This document shows, in pieces, positions 31,414-38,356 of a DNA stretch of 38,356 bases. The position numbers and the translations under genes are program-made. Origin of the DNA: Treponema sp. (GTDB lineage Bacteria > Spirochaetota > Spirochaetia > Treponematales > Breznakiellaceae). Numbering within the stretch: the stretch's first letter is position 1; each line of letters begins with the position of its first letter. Below the pieces are notes generated by a model that saw only the letters and a program-made list of their open reading frames with translations, made no database searches and was not told the origin of the DNA. The DNA is taken from NCBI GenBank assembly GCA_031279205.1, contig JAITIX010000046.1, positions 1-38,356 on the forward strand, read 5' to 3'.

Positions 31414-31542
31414 CTAGCAGGCTGTCGGACATAACATCTTTCTGGTTACCGCTGCGGTCTTTTGAATTCCACGCTGGACATATACCCTTCCGTTCTCATC
31501 TGCGTTATCCTCTGTATTGCCGATGATATAAAAGCCTTTCAT
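31414..31542 (-). CDS. Possible 42-residue protein or gene fragment
   Basis: A short frame begins MKGFYIIGNTEDNADENGRV, with AAGGG six bases before the ATG, and ends in a TAG about 96 bases upstream of pyrG. I recognise no family. The start looks genuine, but the last third is Lys/Thr/Cys-rich and could be out of frame, so it may be the head of a decayed gene. Array F begins about 20 bases upstream of its ATG. The rest of the 31318-31560 stretch holds nothing else I can identify. Confidence 0.35.
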   Translation of the reverse strand: MKGFYIIGNTEDNADENGRVYVQRGIQKTAAVTRKMLCPTAC

Positions 31543-31561
31543 AATCACCCTTCTCGTTTAT

Positions 31562-31814
31562 CCTAACAGGCTTAGTTATGCCAACCTAACCAAGCCTATT
31601 AGGTCGACCTAACTAAGCCTGTTATGCCAACCTAACCAAGCCTATTAGATCGACCTAACTAAGCCTGTTATGCCAATCTAACCAAGCCTATTAGATCGAC
31701 CTAACTAAGCCTGTTATGCCAATCTAACCAAGCCTATTAGGTCGACCTAACTAAGCCTGTTATGCCAATCTAACCAAGCCTATTAGGTCGACCTAACTAA
31801 GCCTGTTATGTTTG
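31562..31814. repeat. 23-bp tandem array (array F), 11 units alternating in two types
   Basis: Eleven units in exact 23-bp register. Two unit types alternate strictly, one reading cctaaccaagcctattagg plus tcga, the other cctaactaagcctgttatg plus ccaa, giving a 46-bp higher-order repeat. Where the tcga end meets the next unit a perfect palindrome TAGGTCGACCTA is often formed, and adjacent units are partly complementary (aggcttagtta against taaccaagcct). It lies between the divergent pyrG and oxidoreductase genes. Confidence 0.95.
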
Positions 31815-31867
31815 CGCGGTTGGGCTGATTCGGGATCGGGTAGCCGGCATAACTTTAGATTGCTGAG

Positions 31868-31896
31868 TTGACACGCATAACTTGGGTAGCTATCGT
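31868..31896 (+). promoter_or_regulatory. Sigma-70-like promoter for the oxidoreductase gene
   Basis: TTGACA at 31868-31873, a 17-base spacer, then TATCGT at 31891-31896. The predicted transcript would start near 31903, directly before the leader hairpin, and have a leader of about 50 nt. Confidence 0.6.
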
Positions 31897-31904
31897 GCTT
31901 ACGT

Positions 31905-31933
31905 GGACTCTTCATACAGCGAGTCTGCGTAAC
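31905..31933 (+). promoter_or_regulatory. Leader hairpin shared with the M32 gene
   Basis: gactc (31906-31910) pairs with gagtc (31921-31925), and the flanks ggactcttc and gagtctgcgtaac match those of the hairpin at 3976-4013. It would form at the very 5' end of the transcript from the promoter at 31868, which could protect the message or bind a regulator. Confidence 0.45.
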
Positions 31934-31955
31934 TTGGTTTTAAGGAGTTTGAAAC

Positions 31956-33122
31956 ATGCTTTCGATAGCCATTATTGGTACGGGCAACATCTCCCGTATG
32001 CATATTGATGCGTATAAGGCGTTTCCTGAGCGGTGCAAGATCACCCATCTGGTGGACATCTTCCCGGAAAAGGCTGAACAGAAACGGGTGGACTACCAGC
32101 TTGACGCAAAGGTCTTTAGTTCTCACAAGGATATCCTAGACGATCCTTCCATCGACTTGGTGAGCGTCTGCACTCCGCCCTATTGCCACGCCGAGATCGC
32201 CATCGACTTCCTCAACGCGGGAAGAAACGTCATCGTGGAAAAGCCTATGGTAGCCTCTCTTGAAGAGTGCGACGCCATAATTGCCGCTGCTCACAAGGCA
32301 GCCGCCACATATAGCACGGTCTTCTCTTCTATTGCCCAGAATCGCTTCCGCGACCCTATCTTCAACCTCAAGCTCACGCTCAACTCTGGTAAGATCGGCA
32401 AGGTGGTACACGCCCAGTTTGATTCGCACTGGTGGCGCGGTCATCCCTACTACGACCTGTGGTGGCGCGGGACGTGGGAGAAGGAGGGCGGTGGCTGTAC
32501 CCTTAACCACGCGGTTCACCATATTGATATGCTTGGCTGGATGCTGGGTCTGCCGCAGAAGGTAAGCGCCATGTTGAGTAACGCCTCTCACGATAACGCC
32601 GAGGTTGAGGACATATCGGTTGCGGTGATGCAATACGGTGGCGGCGCGCTGGCGCAGGTAACCAGCTCGGTTATCCACCACGGGGAAGAGCAGCAGGTGA
32701 TTTTTCAGGGAGAGAAGGCGCGCATCTCAGCGCCGTGGAGGGTCTATGCTTCAACGTCTCTGCCCAACGGCTTTCCAGAGGAGAACACCGCCCTTGAGCA
32801 GGAACTCACAGCTTACTACGAGGGACTGCCGAAGCTGGCGTATAGCGGTCATACGGGACAGATTGACAACGTGCTGACTGCCATTGAGACCCACGGCGAG
32901 CCGCTCATCAAGGGTGAAGACGGCAGGCGCACGATTGAACTAATCACGGCCATCTATAAGGCCGGCACGGAAGGCCGCGCCATTGACCTTCCCATAGCCC
33001 GCGATGACCCCTTCTACACAGTTACCGGTATTATGGAGCGAGCGCCTCACTTTTTCACGAAGTCAGCGTCGGTGGAGTCGCTTGACGGCAAGATTACGGT
33101 GGGAAGTGATTACAAAAAGTAG
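31956..33122 (+). CDS. Gfo/Idh/MocA-family sugar oxidoreductase
   Basis: NAD(P)-dependent oxidoreductase of 388 residues, probably acting on a sugar or inositol-type alcohol in the cytoplasm. The Rossmann fold begins IAIIGTGNISRMHIDAY, the catalytic VEKPM motif follows near residue 95, and the C-terminal domain contains GGGCTLNHAVHHIDMLGWML, with the conserved Asp/His pair for hydride transfer. AAGGAG lies upstream of ATG 31956 at normal distance. The substrate cannot be told from the sequence. Transcribed alone, with a promoter, leader hairpin and terminator of its own. Confidence 0.9.
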   Translation: MLSIAIIGTGNISRMHIDAYKAFPERCKITHLVDIFPEKAEQKRVDYQLDAKVFSSHKDILDDPSIDLVSVCTPPYCHAEIAIDFLNAGRNVIVEKPMVASLEECDAIIAAAHKAAATYSTVFSSIAQNRFRDPIFNLKLTLNSGKIGKVVHAQFDSHWWRGHPYYDLWWRGTWEKEGGGCTLNHAVHHIDMLGWMLGLPQKVSAMLSNASHDNAEVEDISVAVMQYGGGALAQVTSSVIHHGEEQQVIFQGEKARISAPWRVYASTSLPNGFPEENTALEQELTAYYEGLPKLAYSGHTGQIDNVLTAIETHGEPLIKGEDGRRTIELITAIYKAGTEGRAIDLPIARDDPFYTVTGIMERAPHFFTKSASVESLDGKITVGSDYKK

Positions 33123-33131
33123 GAAGCGATT

Positions 33132-33180
33132 CACACAGAGAGGTAAGAGCTTAGTCTTACGCTTCTGTGTGAGCATTTTT
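33132..33180 (+). terminator. Intrinsic terminator after the oxidoreductase gene
   Basis: Outer stem cacacag/ctgtgtg with an inner gtaaga/tcttac stem, followed by agcattttt. It begins nine bases after the stop codon. Confidence 0.8.
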
Positions 33181-33215
33181 AACATTGATTGAGATATTGA
33201 AGTGTATTGTTTAGA

Positions 33216-33287
33216 TAGCCCCTAGGGGAGTCGAACCCCTGTTTTAAGATTGAGAATCTCATGTCCTAACCATTAGACGAAGGGGCC
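33216..33287 (-). tRNA. tRNA-Glu (anticodon CTC)
   Basis: 72-nt cloverleaf. The acceptor pairs GGCCCCT with AGGGGCT (G1-U72 wobble), and the T arm contains the standard GGTTCGACTCC. The anticodon stem TGAGA/TCTTA encloses the loop TTCTCAA, with CTC at 34-36, which reads GAG. CCA is not encoded. It lies downstream of tRNA-Gln on the same strand and is probably co-transcribed. Confidence 0.93.
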
Positions 33288-33319
33288 CGGATAGCGATTA
33301 CCAAAACAGTCTACGGCTT

Positions 33320-33390
33320 TTCCCCAGGGAGGATTTGAACCCCCACAAGCAGATCCAGAGTCTGCGGTGCTACCATTACACAACCGGGGA
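33320..33390 (-). tRNA. tRNA-Gln (anticodon CTG)
   Basis: 71-nt cloverleaf. The acceptor pairs TCCCCGG with CTGGGGA, the anticodon stem GCAGA/TCTGC encloses the loop CTCTGGA with CTG at 34-36, which reads CAG, and the T arm contains GGTTCAAATCC. CCA is not encoded. It is the first gene of the pair, 32 bases ahead of tRNA-Glu. Confidence 0.93.
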
Positions 33391-33408
33391 ATGAAAGTGC
33401 TGTGGAAG

Positions 33409-33437
33409 AACTTATCACTTCAAAAGTAAAACGTCAA
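33409..33437 (-). promoter_or_regulatory. Promoter candidate for the tRNA pair
   Basis: On the minus strand TTGACG (33437-33432), a 17-base spacer and TAAGTT (33414-33409) end about 19 bases before the tRNA-Gln 5' end. The -10 match is weak (three of six), but position and spacing fit. Confidence 0.5.
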
Positions 33438-33498
33438 TAGGGTTTACAAACTTTTTTGAGATGATGAAGAATCGCTCTGTTGTTTTGGTCAAAGTATA

Positions 33499-33529
33499 TT
33501 GACACATGGCGTATTTACTGCTTTACTAT
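33499..33529 (+). promoter_or_regulatory. Promoter candidate for rho
   Basis: TTGACA at 33499-33504 and TACTAT at 33524-33529, with a 19-base spacer, longer than ideal. It would give an AT-rich leader of about 160 nt before rho, a typical place for autoregulation of that gene. Nothing else was recognised in the 33391-33693 gap. Confidence 0.4.
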
Positions 33530-33693
33530 TAAAAAGATATGAAAACCTATGGGCTATTTCATGTCGGTAAGATTTACCTATAACAACTTACGGAAATCCG
33601 CAGTCTGACAGGAAACGATCACGTTTAATATTATTTTAATGTTGTTTTTATTCTTCTCACGCAAATAAATATAGATAAGATAGGTGGTTACTA

Positions 33694-35505
33694 ATGGCAG
33701 TAGCAAAAAGAATCCGAAAATCCGTGATGGCGGAACATGAGGAATTAGCGGACCTTGAACAGCAGGAGGCTCCGATAGACGAGAGCGCTCTTGCGTCAGA
33801 GGCTCAGAACACAGCAGACCAAGAGTCTGCGTTTCAAAGTGAACCTTGGAATGAAGCGCCGCTTCGGGAAACGCCGCCCCCGGCGATGGAGCCAGGGCGA
33901 GAGGGTGATCCTGAGGAGGAAAAGCCCAGCGGGAAAATAATTGTGGTGCGGGCCAAAGGCCGCCGCATCATACCGCCGCGTGAAAACCGGCGCTGGGAAT
34001 CATTCGAAAACAACGGCAATACCCATAATGGCGACAGCTTTGCCGCTGATGCGCCATATCAAGGGCCGGGAGTGCCACGAGGACGGCCTTATAACCGTGA
34101 ACGCGCTCCGACTAACCTGGCGCCAGCTTCTGAGCCGGCTTCGACCCAGCCCGCCCCCTTGCCCAAACTCCCGTCTATGCCGGACATCTACGGCAAACCT
34201 GAACCAAGAGACCCAGATACTAGCAAACCTCGTCTCTGTATCAATGAACTTATCCGTATCAGCATGATGGACCTTCGGGAACTGGCCACTTTTTATAATA
34301 TCTCCCATGAAGACCTTGTTGTCCTCAAAAAACAGGACATTATCTTCTCCATACTCAAGGTACATACCGAGCGAGGAGGCATCATCTATGCCTACGGTTC
34401 GCTGGAAATCCTGCCAGACGGCTATGGCTTTTTACGCAGCCCCCAGAACTCTTACCTCCCAGGACCGGACGACATTTACATCAGTCCCAGTCAGATTCGC
34501 CTGTTCGCGCTCAAGACCGGCGACACGGTTTATGGCCAGATTCGCAGTCCCAAAGAAAGCGAGCGTTTCTTCGCCATGCTCCGCGTCGAAACCGTTAACT
34601 ATGACGACCCATCCGTAGTACAGAACCGCGTTCCCTTTGATAACCTCACGCCCCTCTACCCTGACGAAAAGCTCGACCTTGAAACCGTAACTGAGGATGT
34701 TTCAGCGCGGATCATCAACCTCTTCTGTCCCATTGGGAAAGGCCAACGCGCCATCATTGTCGCTCCTCCACGTACTGGCAAGACTATCATGATGCAGAAG
34801 ATCGCCAACGCTATTACCAAGAATCACCCAGAGGTCTACCTCATCGTGCTTCTCATTGATGAGCGGCCTGAAGAAGTAACCGACATGGAACGCACAGTAC
34901 ACGCCGAGGTTATCTCTTCAACCTTTGACGAGCAGGCATCCCGTCATGTGCAGGTCGCCGAGATGGTTATGGAAAAGGCTAAACGCCTGGTGGAACACAA
35001 GAAAGACGTTGTAGTCCTCCTGGATTCGATCACCCGTTTGGCGCGCGCCTATAACCAAACCGTCCCCACATCCGGTAAGATCCTCTCAGGTGGCGTGGAT
35101 TCCAACGCCCTGCACCGACCCAAGCGCTTCTTTGGCGCAGCCCGAAATATTGAGGAAGGCGGCAGTCTCACCATCATCTCTACAGCCCTCATTGAGACTG
35201 GCAGCCGCATGGATGACGTGATCTTCGAGGAGTTCAAAGGTACGGGCAACATGGAGATCAACCTCGACCGCCGCATCGCTGACCGCAGACTCTTCCCGGC
35301 TATCAACATCAAGAAGTCTGGTACGCGGAAAGAGGAACTCCTGCTCTCCGAGGAGGAGCTTCAGAAGATGTGGATTCTGCGTAAGGTCATCAACCCCATG
35401 GACGACCTTGAGCTCATGGAGTTTTTGATTGACAAGATGAAGAAAAGCAAGAATAATGAGGCATTTCTTAAATCAATGAATACGGGTATCGCCAGTATTG
35501 ATTGA
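33694..35505 (+). CDS. rho: Transcription termination factor Rho
   Basis: Hexameric RNA-dependent ATPase of 603 residues, much longer than the 419 of E. coli. The first 170 or so residues are a disordered extension rich in Glu, Pro and Arg. Then come the Rho N-terminal helical part ([20 protein letters not shown]), the RNA-binding cold-shock-like domain ([17 protein letters not shown]), and the ATPase with P-loop APPRTGKT (Lys363), [16 protein letters not shown] and [20 protein letters not shown] (Q- and R-loop region). ATG 33694 has AGGTGG just upstream. It is followed by rpmE, a common arrangement. Confidence 0.95.
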   Translation: MAVAKRIRKSVMAEHEELADLEQQEAPIDESALASEAQNTADQESAFQSEPWNEAPLRETPPPAMEPGREGDPEEEKPSGKIIVVRAKGRRIIPPRENRRWESFENNGNTHNGDSFAADAPYQGPGVPRGRPYNRERAPTNLAPASEPASTQPAPLPKLPSMPDIYGKPEPRDPDTSKPRLCINELIRISMMDLRELATFYNISHEDLVVLKKQDIIFSILKVHTERGGIIYAYGSLEILPDGYGFLRSPQNSYLPGPDDIYISPSQIRLFALKTGDTVYGQIRSPKESERFFAMLRVETVNYDDPSVVQNRVPFDNLTPLYPDEKLDLETVTEDVSARIINLFCPIGKGQRAIIVAPPRTGKTIMMQKIANAITKNHPEVYLIVLLIDERPEEVTDMERTVHAEVISSTFDEQASRHVQVAEMVMEKAKRLVEHKKDVVVLLDSITRLARAYNQTVPTSGKILSGGVDSNALHRPKRFFGAARNIEEGGSLTIISTALIETGSRMDDVIFEEFKGTGNMEINLDRRIADRRLFPAINIKKSGTRKEELLLSEEELQKMWILRKVINPMDDLELMEFLIDKMKKSKNNEAFLKSMNTGIASID

Positions 35506-35551
35506 ACTACGCGCAAGGCCAGCGCCGGCGCGTCAAAACAGGAGGCTATGC

Positions 35552-35755
35552 GTGAAGGATAAAATCCACCCGAAATACGAGGCAACCAAGATAACCTGTG
35601 CTTGCGGTAACGTGATCGAAACCCGCTCCACTGTCAAGGATATTAAGGTTGAAATTTGCTCTACCTGTCACCCTTTTTTTACGGGTAAGCAGAAACTCGT
35701 GGATACAGCGGGACGTATTGAACGGTTCCGCAAAAAGTACAACCTCAAGGACTAG
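35552..35755 (+). CDS. rpmE: 50S ribosomal protein L31 (zinc-binding form)
   Basis: Ribosomal protein of 67 residues. Four cysteines bind zinc: TCACGN and ICSTCHPF, followed by the family signature [20 protein letters not shown] 35552 is the start, because the product then begins KDKIHPKY and AGGAGG lies at 35540-35545. An ATG six bases earlier is out of frame and stops after four codons. It lies 46 bases after rho and before a strong terminator, so both genes share a transcript. Confidence 0.95.
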   Translation: MKDKIHPKYEATKITCACGNVIETRSTVKDIKVEICSTCHPFFTGKQKLVDTAGRIERFRKKYNLKD

Positions 35756-35767
35756 GTACTACACGGA

Positions 35768-35801
35768 AATAGCCTGACCAAACGGTCAGGCTATTTTATT
35801 A
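35768..35801 (+). terminator. Intrinsic terminator after rpmE
   Basis: Perfect 12-bp stem aatagcctgacc/ggtcaggctatt with a four-base loop (aaac), followed by ttatta. It starts 13 bases after the rpmE stop and lies before the convergent small gene, which it may also serve. Confidence 0.88.
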
Positions 35802-35828
35802 TGTGTTCGAAGGTGAGGTCTTGAAGCC

Positions 35829-36074
35829 TCACTCAGGATCTTCCGGCTGTTTATCTTTAATCCCAAGCTCGCCCAGCGCCTGCGCCAGTATACGAGCGTC
35901 ATCCCTATTCACACAGGTCGCAGTAACCGAAAACTTGGTTATACCGTCTTTCCGCATATACGCTCCCACATAGTCAACCCCAAGCGATACACGCTGATCC
36001 CCCAATACCAGTTCCAATGACGCCGGTTGTTGAAGCGTAGGTTTTGGTTTGACTGGTTTACCAGATTTACTCAT
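35829..36074 (-). CDS. Small conserved-looking protein of unknown function
   Basis: An 81-residue protein I do not recognise. It has a Lys/Pro-rich start (SKSGKPVKPKPTLQQP), then a mixed alpha/beta segment (LELVLGDQRVSLGVDYVGAY and KFSVTATCVNRDDARILAQAL) that could form a compact fold, and an acidic end. It lies 11 bases after the methyltransferase gene on the same strand, so it belongs to the rex operon. The ribosome site before ATG 36074 is weak. Composition matches its neighbours. Confidence 0.65.
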   Translation of the reverse strand: MSKSGKPVKPKPTLQQPASLELVLGDQRVSLGVDYVGAYMRKDGITKFSVTATCVNRDDARILAQALGELGIKDKQPEDPE

Positions 36075-36085
36075 TTTTCTTTATT

Positions 36086-37087
36086 CTAACTCCTGTCTAG
36101 TATATCTTTACCCGAGTGTTGTGGTTTCACAAGATAGCGGGAGGGTGTTTTTTTACCCTGAAAATCTTCATCAACAAGAATATCACTTATGTCCTGTATA
36201 CTCAAGCCATGAAATTCAGCGGGTTTGAGCCTGAAACCACGAGCATTCGCACTGAAAAAGAGTGAGCCACCCGGCGCAAGTAACCCAAGACACTGGTGTA
36301 TAAGCGCCCTGTGATCGCGGCGTATATCAAATGTACCCCGTGTCTTCTTTGAATTGGAAAAACTCGGCGGATCAAGCACAATGAAGTCCCATACAAGCCG
36401 CCGCCGCCTCGACTCCTCCAAAAAACACCCCACATCCATTGCATGGCACGAGGTGAGGTCAGGCGCTTCAAAGCCATTTAAGCTAAAGTTGAGCATAGCC
36501 CAGTCCAGATAGGTCTTGGATAGGTCAACCGAGTCTACAGCGCACGCGCCGCCAGAGGCCGCATATACCGAAAACGCGCCGGTATAACAGAACAGGTTGA
36601 GTACCCGCTTGCCGGCGGATTCGGCCTTCACAAAAGCGCGAGCCTTACGCGCATCAAGAAACAGACCGGTGTCAAGGTAGTTCGAGAGATTCACACGGAA
36701 GACAAGACCTCCTTCCCGTGTGTCCAGCGTAACGCGCTGCCCGGCCAGTTTGCCGTACTGAGCCTTGCCCCGCTGCCGTTCCCGCATCTTGAGAAAGACC
36801 CGCTCAGGCGGAATCGTTAGTACATCCGTTATAGTCTGACTCATGGCCGAAAGCCAGACGCGCTCCTCCTCATCCTCAACCTGATATGGACGCTTGTATA
36901 AAGAACCAGAGACCGCACTTCCATAGTAGTCAAGTACAAGCGGAATTTCAGGAATGTCCCGATCATACAGCCGGAAGGCTTCCACACCAACACGGCGCGC
37001 CCATTTGTTCAGGTGTTTCAGGCGTTTCGTCAGACGATTGCCAAACATCAGCGCCTGCAACTCGGTTTTAGCGGGAACAGGCATCAT
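36086..37087 (-). CDS. RlmK-like 23S rRNA methyltransferase
   Basis: SAM-dependent methyltransferase of 333 residues, matching the C-terminal half of E. coli RlmL (the RlmK part, m7G2069 of 23S rRNA) as a free-standing enzyme. It starts with the RlmK-type RNA-binding region (NKWARRVGVEAFRLYDRDIP), then LFLDARKAR, the SAM-binding RVLNLFCYTGAFSVYAASGG, and the catalytic motif VLDPPSFSNSKK. An RlmI-like m5C enzyme is the nearest alternative. ATG 37087 overlaps the rex stop (ATGA). Confidence 0.85.
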   Translation of the reverse strand: MMPVPAKTELQALMFGNRLTKRLKHLNKWARRVGVEAFRLYDRDIPEIPLVLDYYGSAVSGSLYKRPYQVEDEEERVWLSAMSQTITDVLTIPPERVFLKMRERQRGKAQYGKLAGQRVTLDTREGGLVFRVNLSNYLDTGLFLDARKARAFVKAESAGKRVLNLFCYTGAFSVYAASGGACAVDSVDLSKTYLDWAMLNFSLNGFEAPDLTSCHAMDVGCFLEESRRRRLVWDFIVLDPPSFSNSKKTRGTFDIRRDHRALIHQCLGLLAPGGSLFFSANARGFRLKPAEFHGLSIQDISDILVDEDFQGKKTPSRYLVKPQHSGKDILDRS

Positions 37088-37716
37088 TCCCGTCCCTGCA
37101 TCATAACACAGAGCATGGCATAGCCAGAAGACAAGTCCTCGTTCTGCACAGACACAGTATCAGGAACCCTCAGCTTCACATTAGTAAAATTCCAGATGCC
37201 CGCAATACCAGCACTGACCAGCGTAGCCGCAATCCCCTGAGCCTGAGACGAGGGAACCGTGAGAATAGCCGTCTTCACCCCAAAGCCTCGTACCCGCGAC
37301 TCCATCGCATCTGCGGCAAGAACAGGAACACCATGAATACGCTTACCTATCTTGTGAGGGTCAATGTCAAACGCGGCAATAAGGCGCAAGCCGTGAAGCT
37401 GGAACTCCTGATACCCCATCAGGGCGGTTCCCAAGTTCCCTGCACCCACTAACACCGCATTCCGTATCGTTGACCAGCTAAGAAAGCGCTCAACAGCGCC
37501 AACAAGCTCATTCACCGGATAACCCTTCTTGGGTCTCCCCGTAACACCAGTTATAGAAAGGTCCTTGCGAACCTGAATAGGCTCAAGGTTAAGTTCATGG
37601 GCAATAAGCGTTCCTGATATGAATTCACAACCTTCGCGCTGTATCTGTCTGATGATATGTAAATACGAAGGCATTCGCCGTACTGAAGGGGCAGATGTTA
37701 TCTTTTGTTTTGGCAC
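37084..37716 (-). CDS. rex: Redox-sensing repressor Rex
   Basis: NADH-responsive repressor of fermentation and respiration genes, 210 residues. The winged helix contains HELNLEPIQVRKDLSITG, and the Rossmann fold VLVGAGNLGTALMGYQEF binds NAD(H), with the C-terminal swap helix missing little. A TTG at 37758 extends the frame, but GTG 37716 matches the family start (PKQKITSAPSVRRMPSYL) better. No strong ribosome site is seen before either. I saw no complete Rex operator in this window. Confidence 0.88.
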   Translation of the reverse strand: MPKQKITSAPSVRRMPSYLHIIRQIQREGCEFISGTLIAHELNLEPIQVRKDLSITGVTGRPKKGYPVNELVGAVERFLSWSTIRNAVLVGAGNLGTALMGYQEFQLHGLRLIAAFDIDPHKIGKRIHGVPVLAADAMESRVRGFGVKTAILTVPSSQAQGIAATLVSAGIAGIWNFTNVKLRVPDTVSVQNEDLSSGYAMLCVMMQGRE

Positions 37717-37875
37717 AATGCGCTCATCATAGAGGAGCTTTCGATAAAAAACAAGCAAAAGGCAATGTAGCGCTTCACTGGCAAGCCTGTGGAATATACC
37801 GCTTCATCTCTCAAAAGGGACGTATGCTTGTTCGTTGAACATATCTCCAGTATGCTTGAAGACAAAGAGAGCAAT

Positions 37876-38087
37876 ATGAGTGAAGTATGGACAGAAATTA
37901 CTCTGCTGAATACGTGGAGGTCCGCTGGAAAGACCAGAATACCGCCTGCGAAACAGTGGTGATCCCTGATGAGGAAGAAGTCCTCCTAGGCGCGTACCCC
38001 TTAGAAGGAATGGACATCATGGTGCATCCCAAACGCCAGGAGATCATCGGCGCTTACGGCGACAAGGTGCGTAATGTGGTTAAGTAG
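37876..38087 (+). pseudogene. Remnant of a clan AA aspartic protease
   Basis: A start at ATG 37876 reads SEVWTEITLLNT, typical of the N-terminus of small retropepsin-like proteins, but then shifts frame. The frame from 37887 carries EEVLLGAYPLEGMDIMVHP, the usual C-terminal half. The central part with the catalytic LVDTGA is missing and the joint lies near 37900-37915 in two different frames. I read it as a gene with an internal deletion. The 66-residue frame from 37887 alone could still be translated. Confidence 0.6.
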
Positions 38088-38236
38088 AGAGTTTACGGCG
38101 GATTCGATAAAAAAGTTTCAGACCGCAGCGTTTTTTGGACTTATCGGCACAGGCAGCTTCCTCCTGAGGGTTTCAATAGAAGAACGCCACCATATAAGCC
38201 CAAGCTACAGCCTGAAACTATGTCTACTAGAACAAC

Positions 38237-38270
38237 GCGGCGGGTTCTGTTTGGAACCTCAACCCACCGC
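38237..38270 (+). other. Hairpin in the right-end gene-free stretch
   Basis: gcggcgggtt (38237-38246) pairs with aacccaccgc (38261-38270), one mismatch in ten, with a 14-base loop. It stands seven bases before the terminator hairpin at 38277. Together they may form the 3' end of a small RNA or a leader. The 38088-38236 part shows no gene. Confidence 0.5.
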
Positions 38271-38276
38271 GACCTC

Positions 38277-38322
38277 GGAACCATGCCCGCGGCTCACGCC
38301 GTTGGGTATGGTTCCTCTTTTT
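38277..38322 (+). terminator. Intrinsic terminator near the right edge
   Basis: ggaaccatgccc pairs with gggtatggttcc (12 pairs, one G-U) around a 15-base loop, followed by tcttttt. No complete gene precedes it on the plus strand except the protease remnant, so it may end that transcript or an unseen small RNA, or act as an attenuator for a gene beyond the window. Confidence 0.7.
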
Positions 38323-38356
38323 AGAACGCCCACGCGAAGCGGAACCCAATCACGTT

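Noticed and set aside
38128-38135. GCCGATAA on the minus strand as a second sigma-28 promoter
   Set aside because: No TAAA lies 15 bases upstream and no gene follows on that strand within the window.

Overview
The window looks like a chromosomal segment of a spirochaete, most likely of the Treponema clade, at roughly 50% GC. Pointers are a textbook sigma-28 promoter in front of fliS and a FlgN-like gene, a dephospho-CoA kinase with a CAGKN P-loop, a long-N-terminus Rho next to ribosomal protein L31, a pyrG-lptC-lptA-lptB cluster, and frequent ATGA stop/start overlaps. I saw no phage, transposase, plasmid or CRISPR locus. The species is an inference.

Layout. 1-555: GC-rich 21-bp tandem array at the left edge. 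632-2672 (+): LolD/LolC-type lipoprotein-release ABC pair whose junction carries an 86-bp tandem duplication. 2774-3553 (-): exported thermonuclease. 4053-5540 (+): M32 carboxypeptidase. 5600-6973 (-): MATE exporter. 7143-13141 (-): sugar-utilisation operon (two permeases, binding protein, GH2 glycosidase) divergent from a PocR/AraC regulator at 13803-14951 (+). 15049-18596 (-): NADP isocitrate dehydrogenase and an aconitase-family hydratase. 19118-20664 (-): tRNA-modification pair ttcA/tcdA. 20904-26343 (+): fliS, flgN-like, polA, coaE and a SPOR protein. 26446-31317 (-): pyrG, lptC, lptA, lptB and an unknown membrane protein. 31956-33122 (+): Gfo/Idh/MocA oxidoreductase. 33216-33390 (-): tRNA-Glu and tRNA-Gln. 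33694-35755 (+): rho and rpmE. 35829-37716 (-): rex, an RlmK-like methyltransferase and a small unknown gene. 37876-38087 (+): remnant of a clan AA aspartic protease. 38088-38356: no gene seen, but two strong hairpins, the second ending in a U-tract.

How the genes fit together. The 7143-13141 operon would import an oligosaccharide and cleave it, under the adjacent regulator. Hydratase plus isocitrate dehydrogenase would make 2-oxoglutarate and NADPH from citrate. The pyrG-lpt cluster couples CTP supply to envelope glycolipid export. Rho/L31, the tRNA genes, polA, coaE and the tRNA modifiers are housekeeping.

The most unusual property is six intergenic tandem arrays (units of 17/19, 21, 21, 21, 22 and 23 bp) in 38 kb. 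Their unit sequences appear unrelated to each other, they have no spacers, and several are open in frames on both strands. Further oddities are a chimeric 29-codon frame made by the lolD/lolC duplication, a duplicated element on both sides of one array in the divergent regulator region, an apparent CUG start for coaE, and a shared leader hairpin upstream of two unlinked genes.
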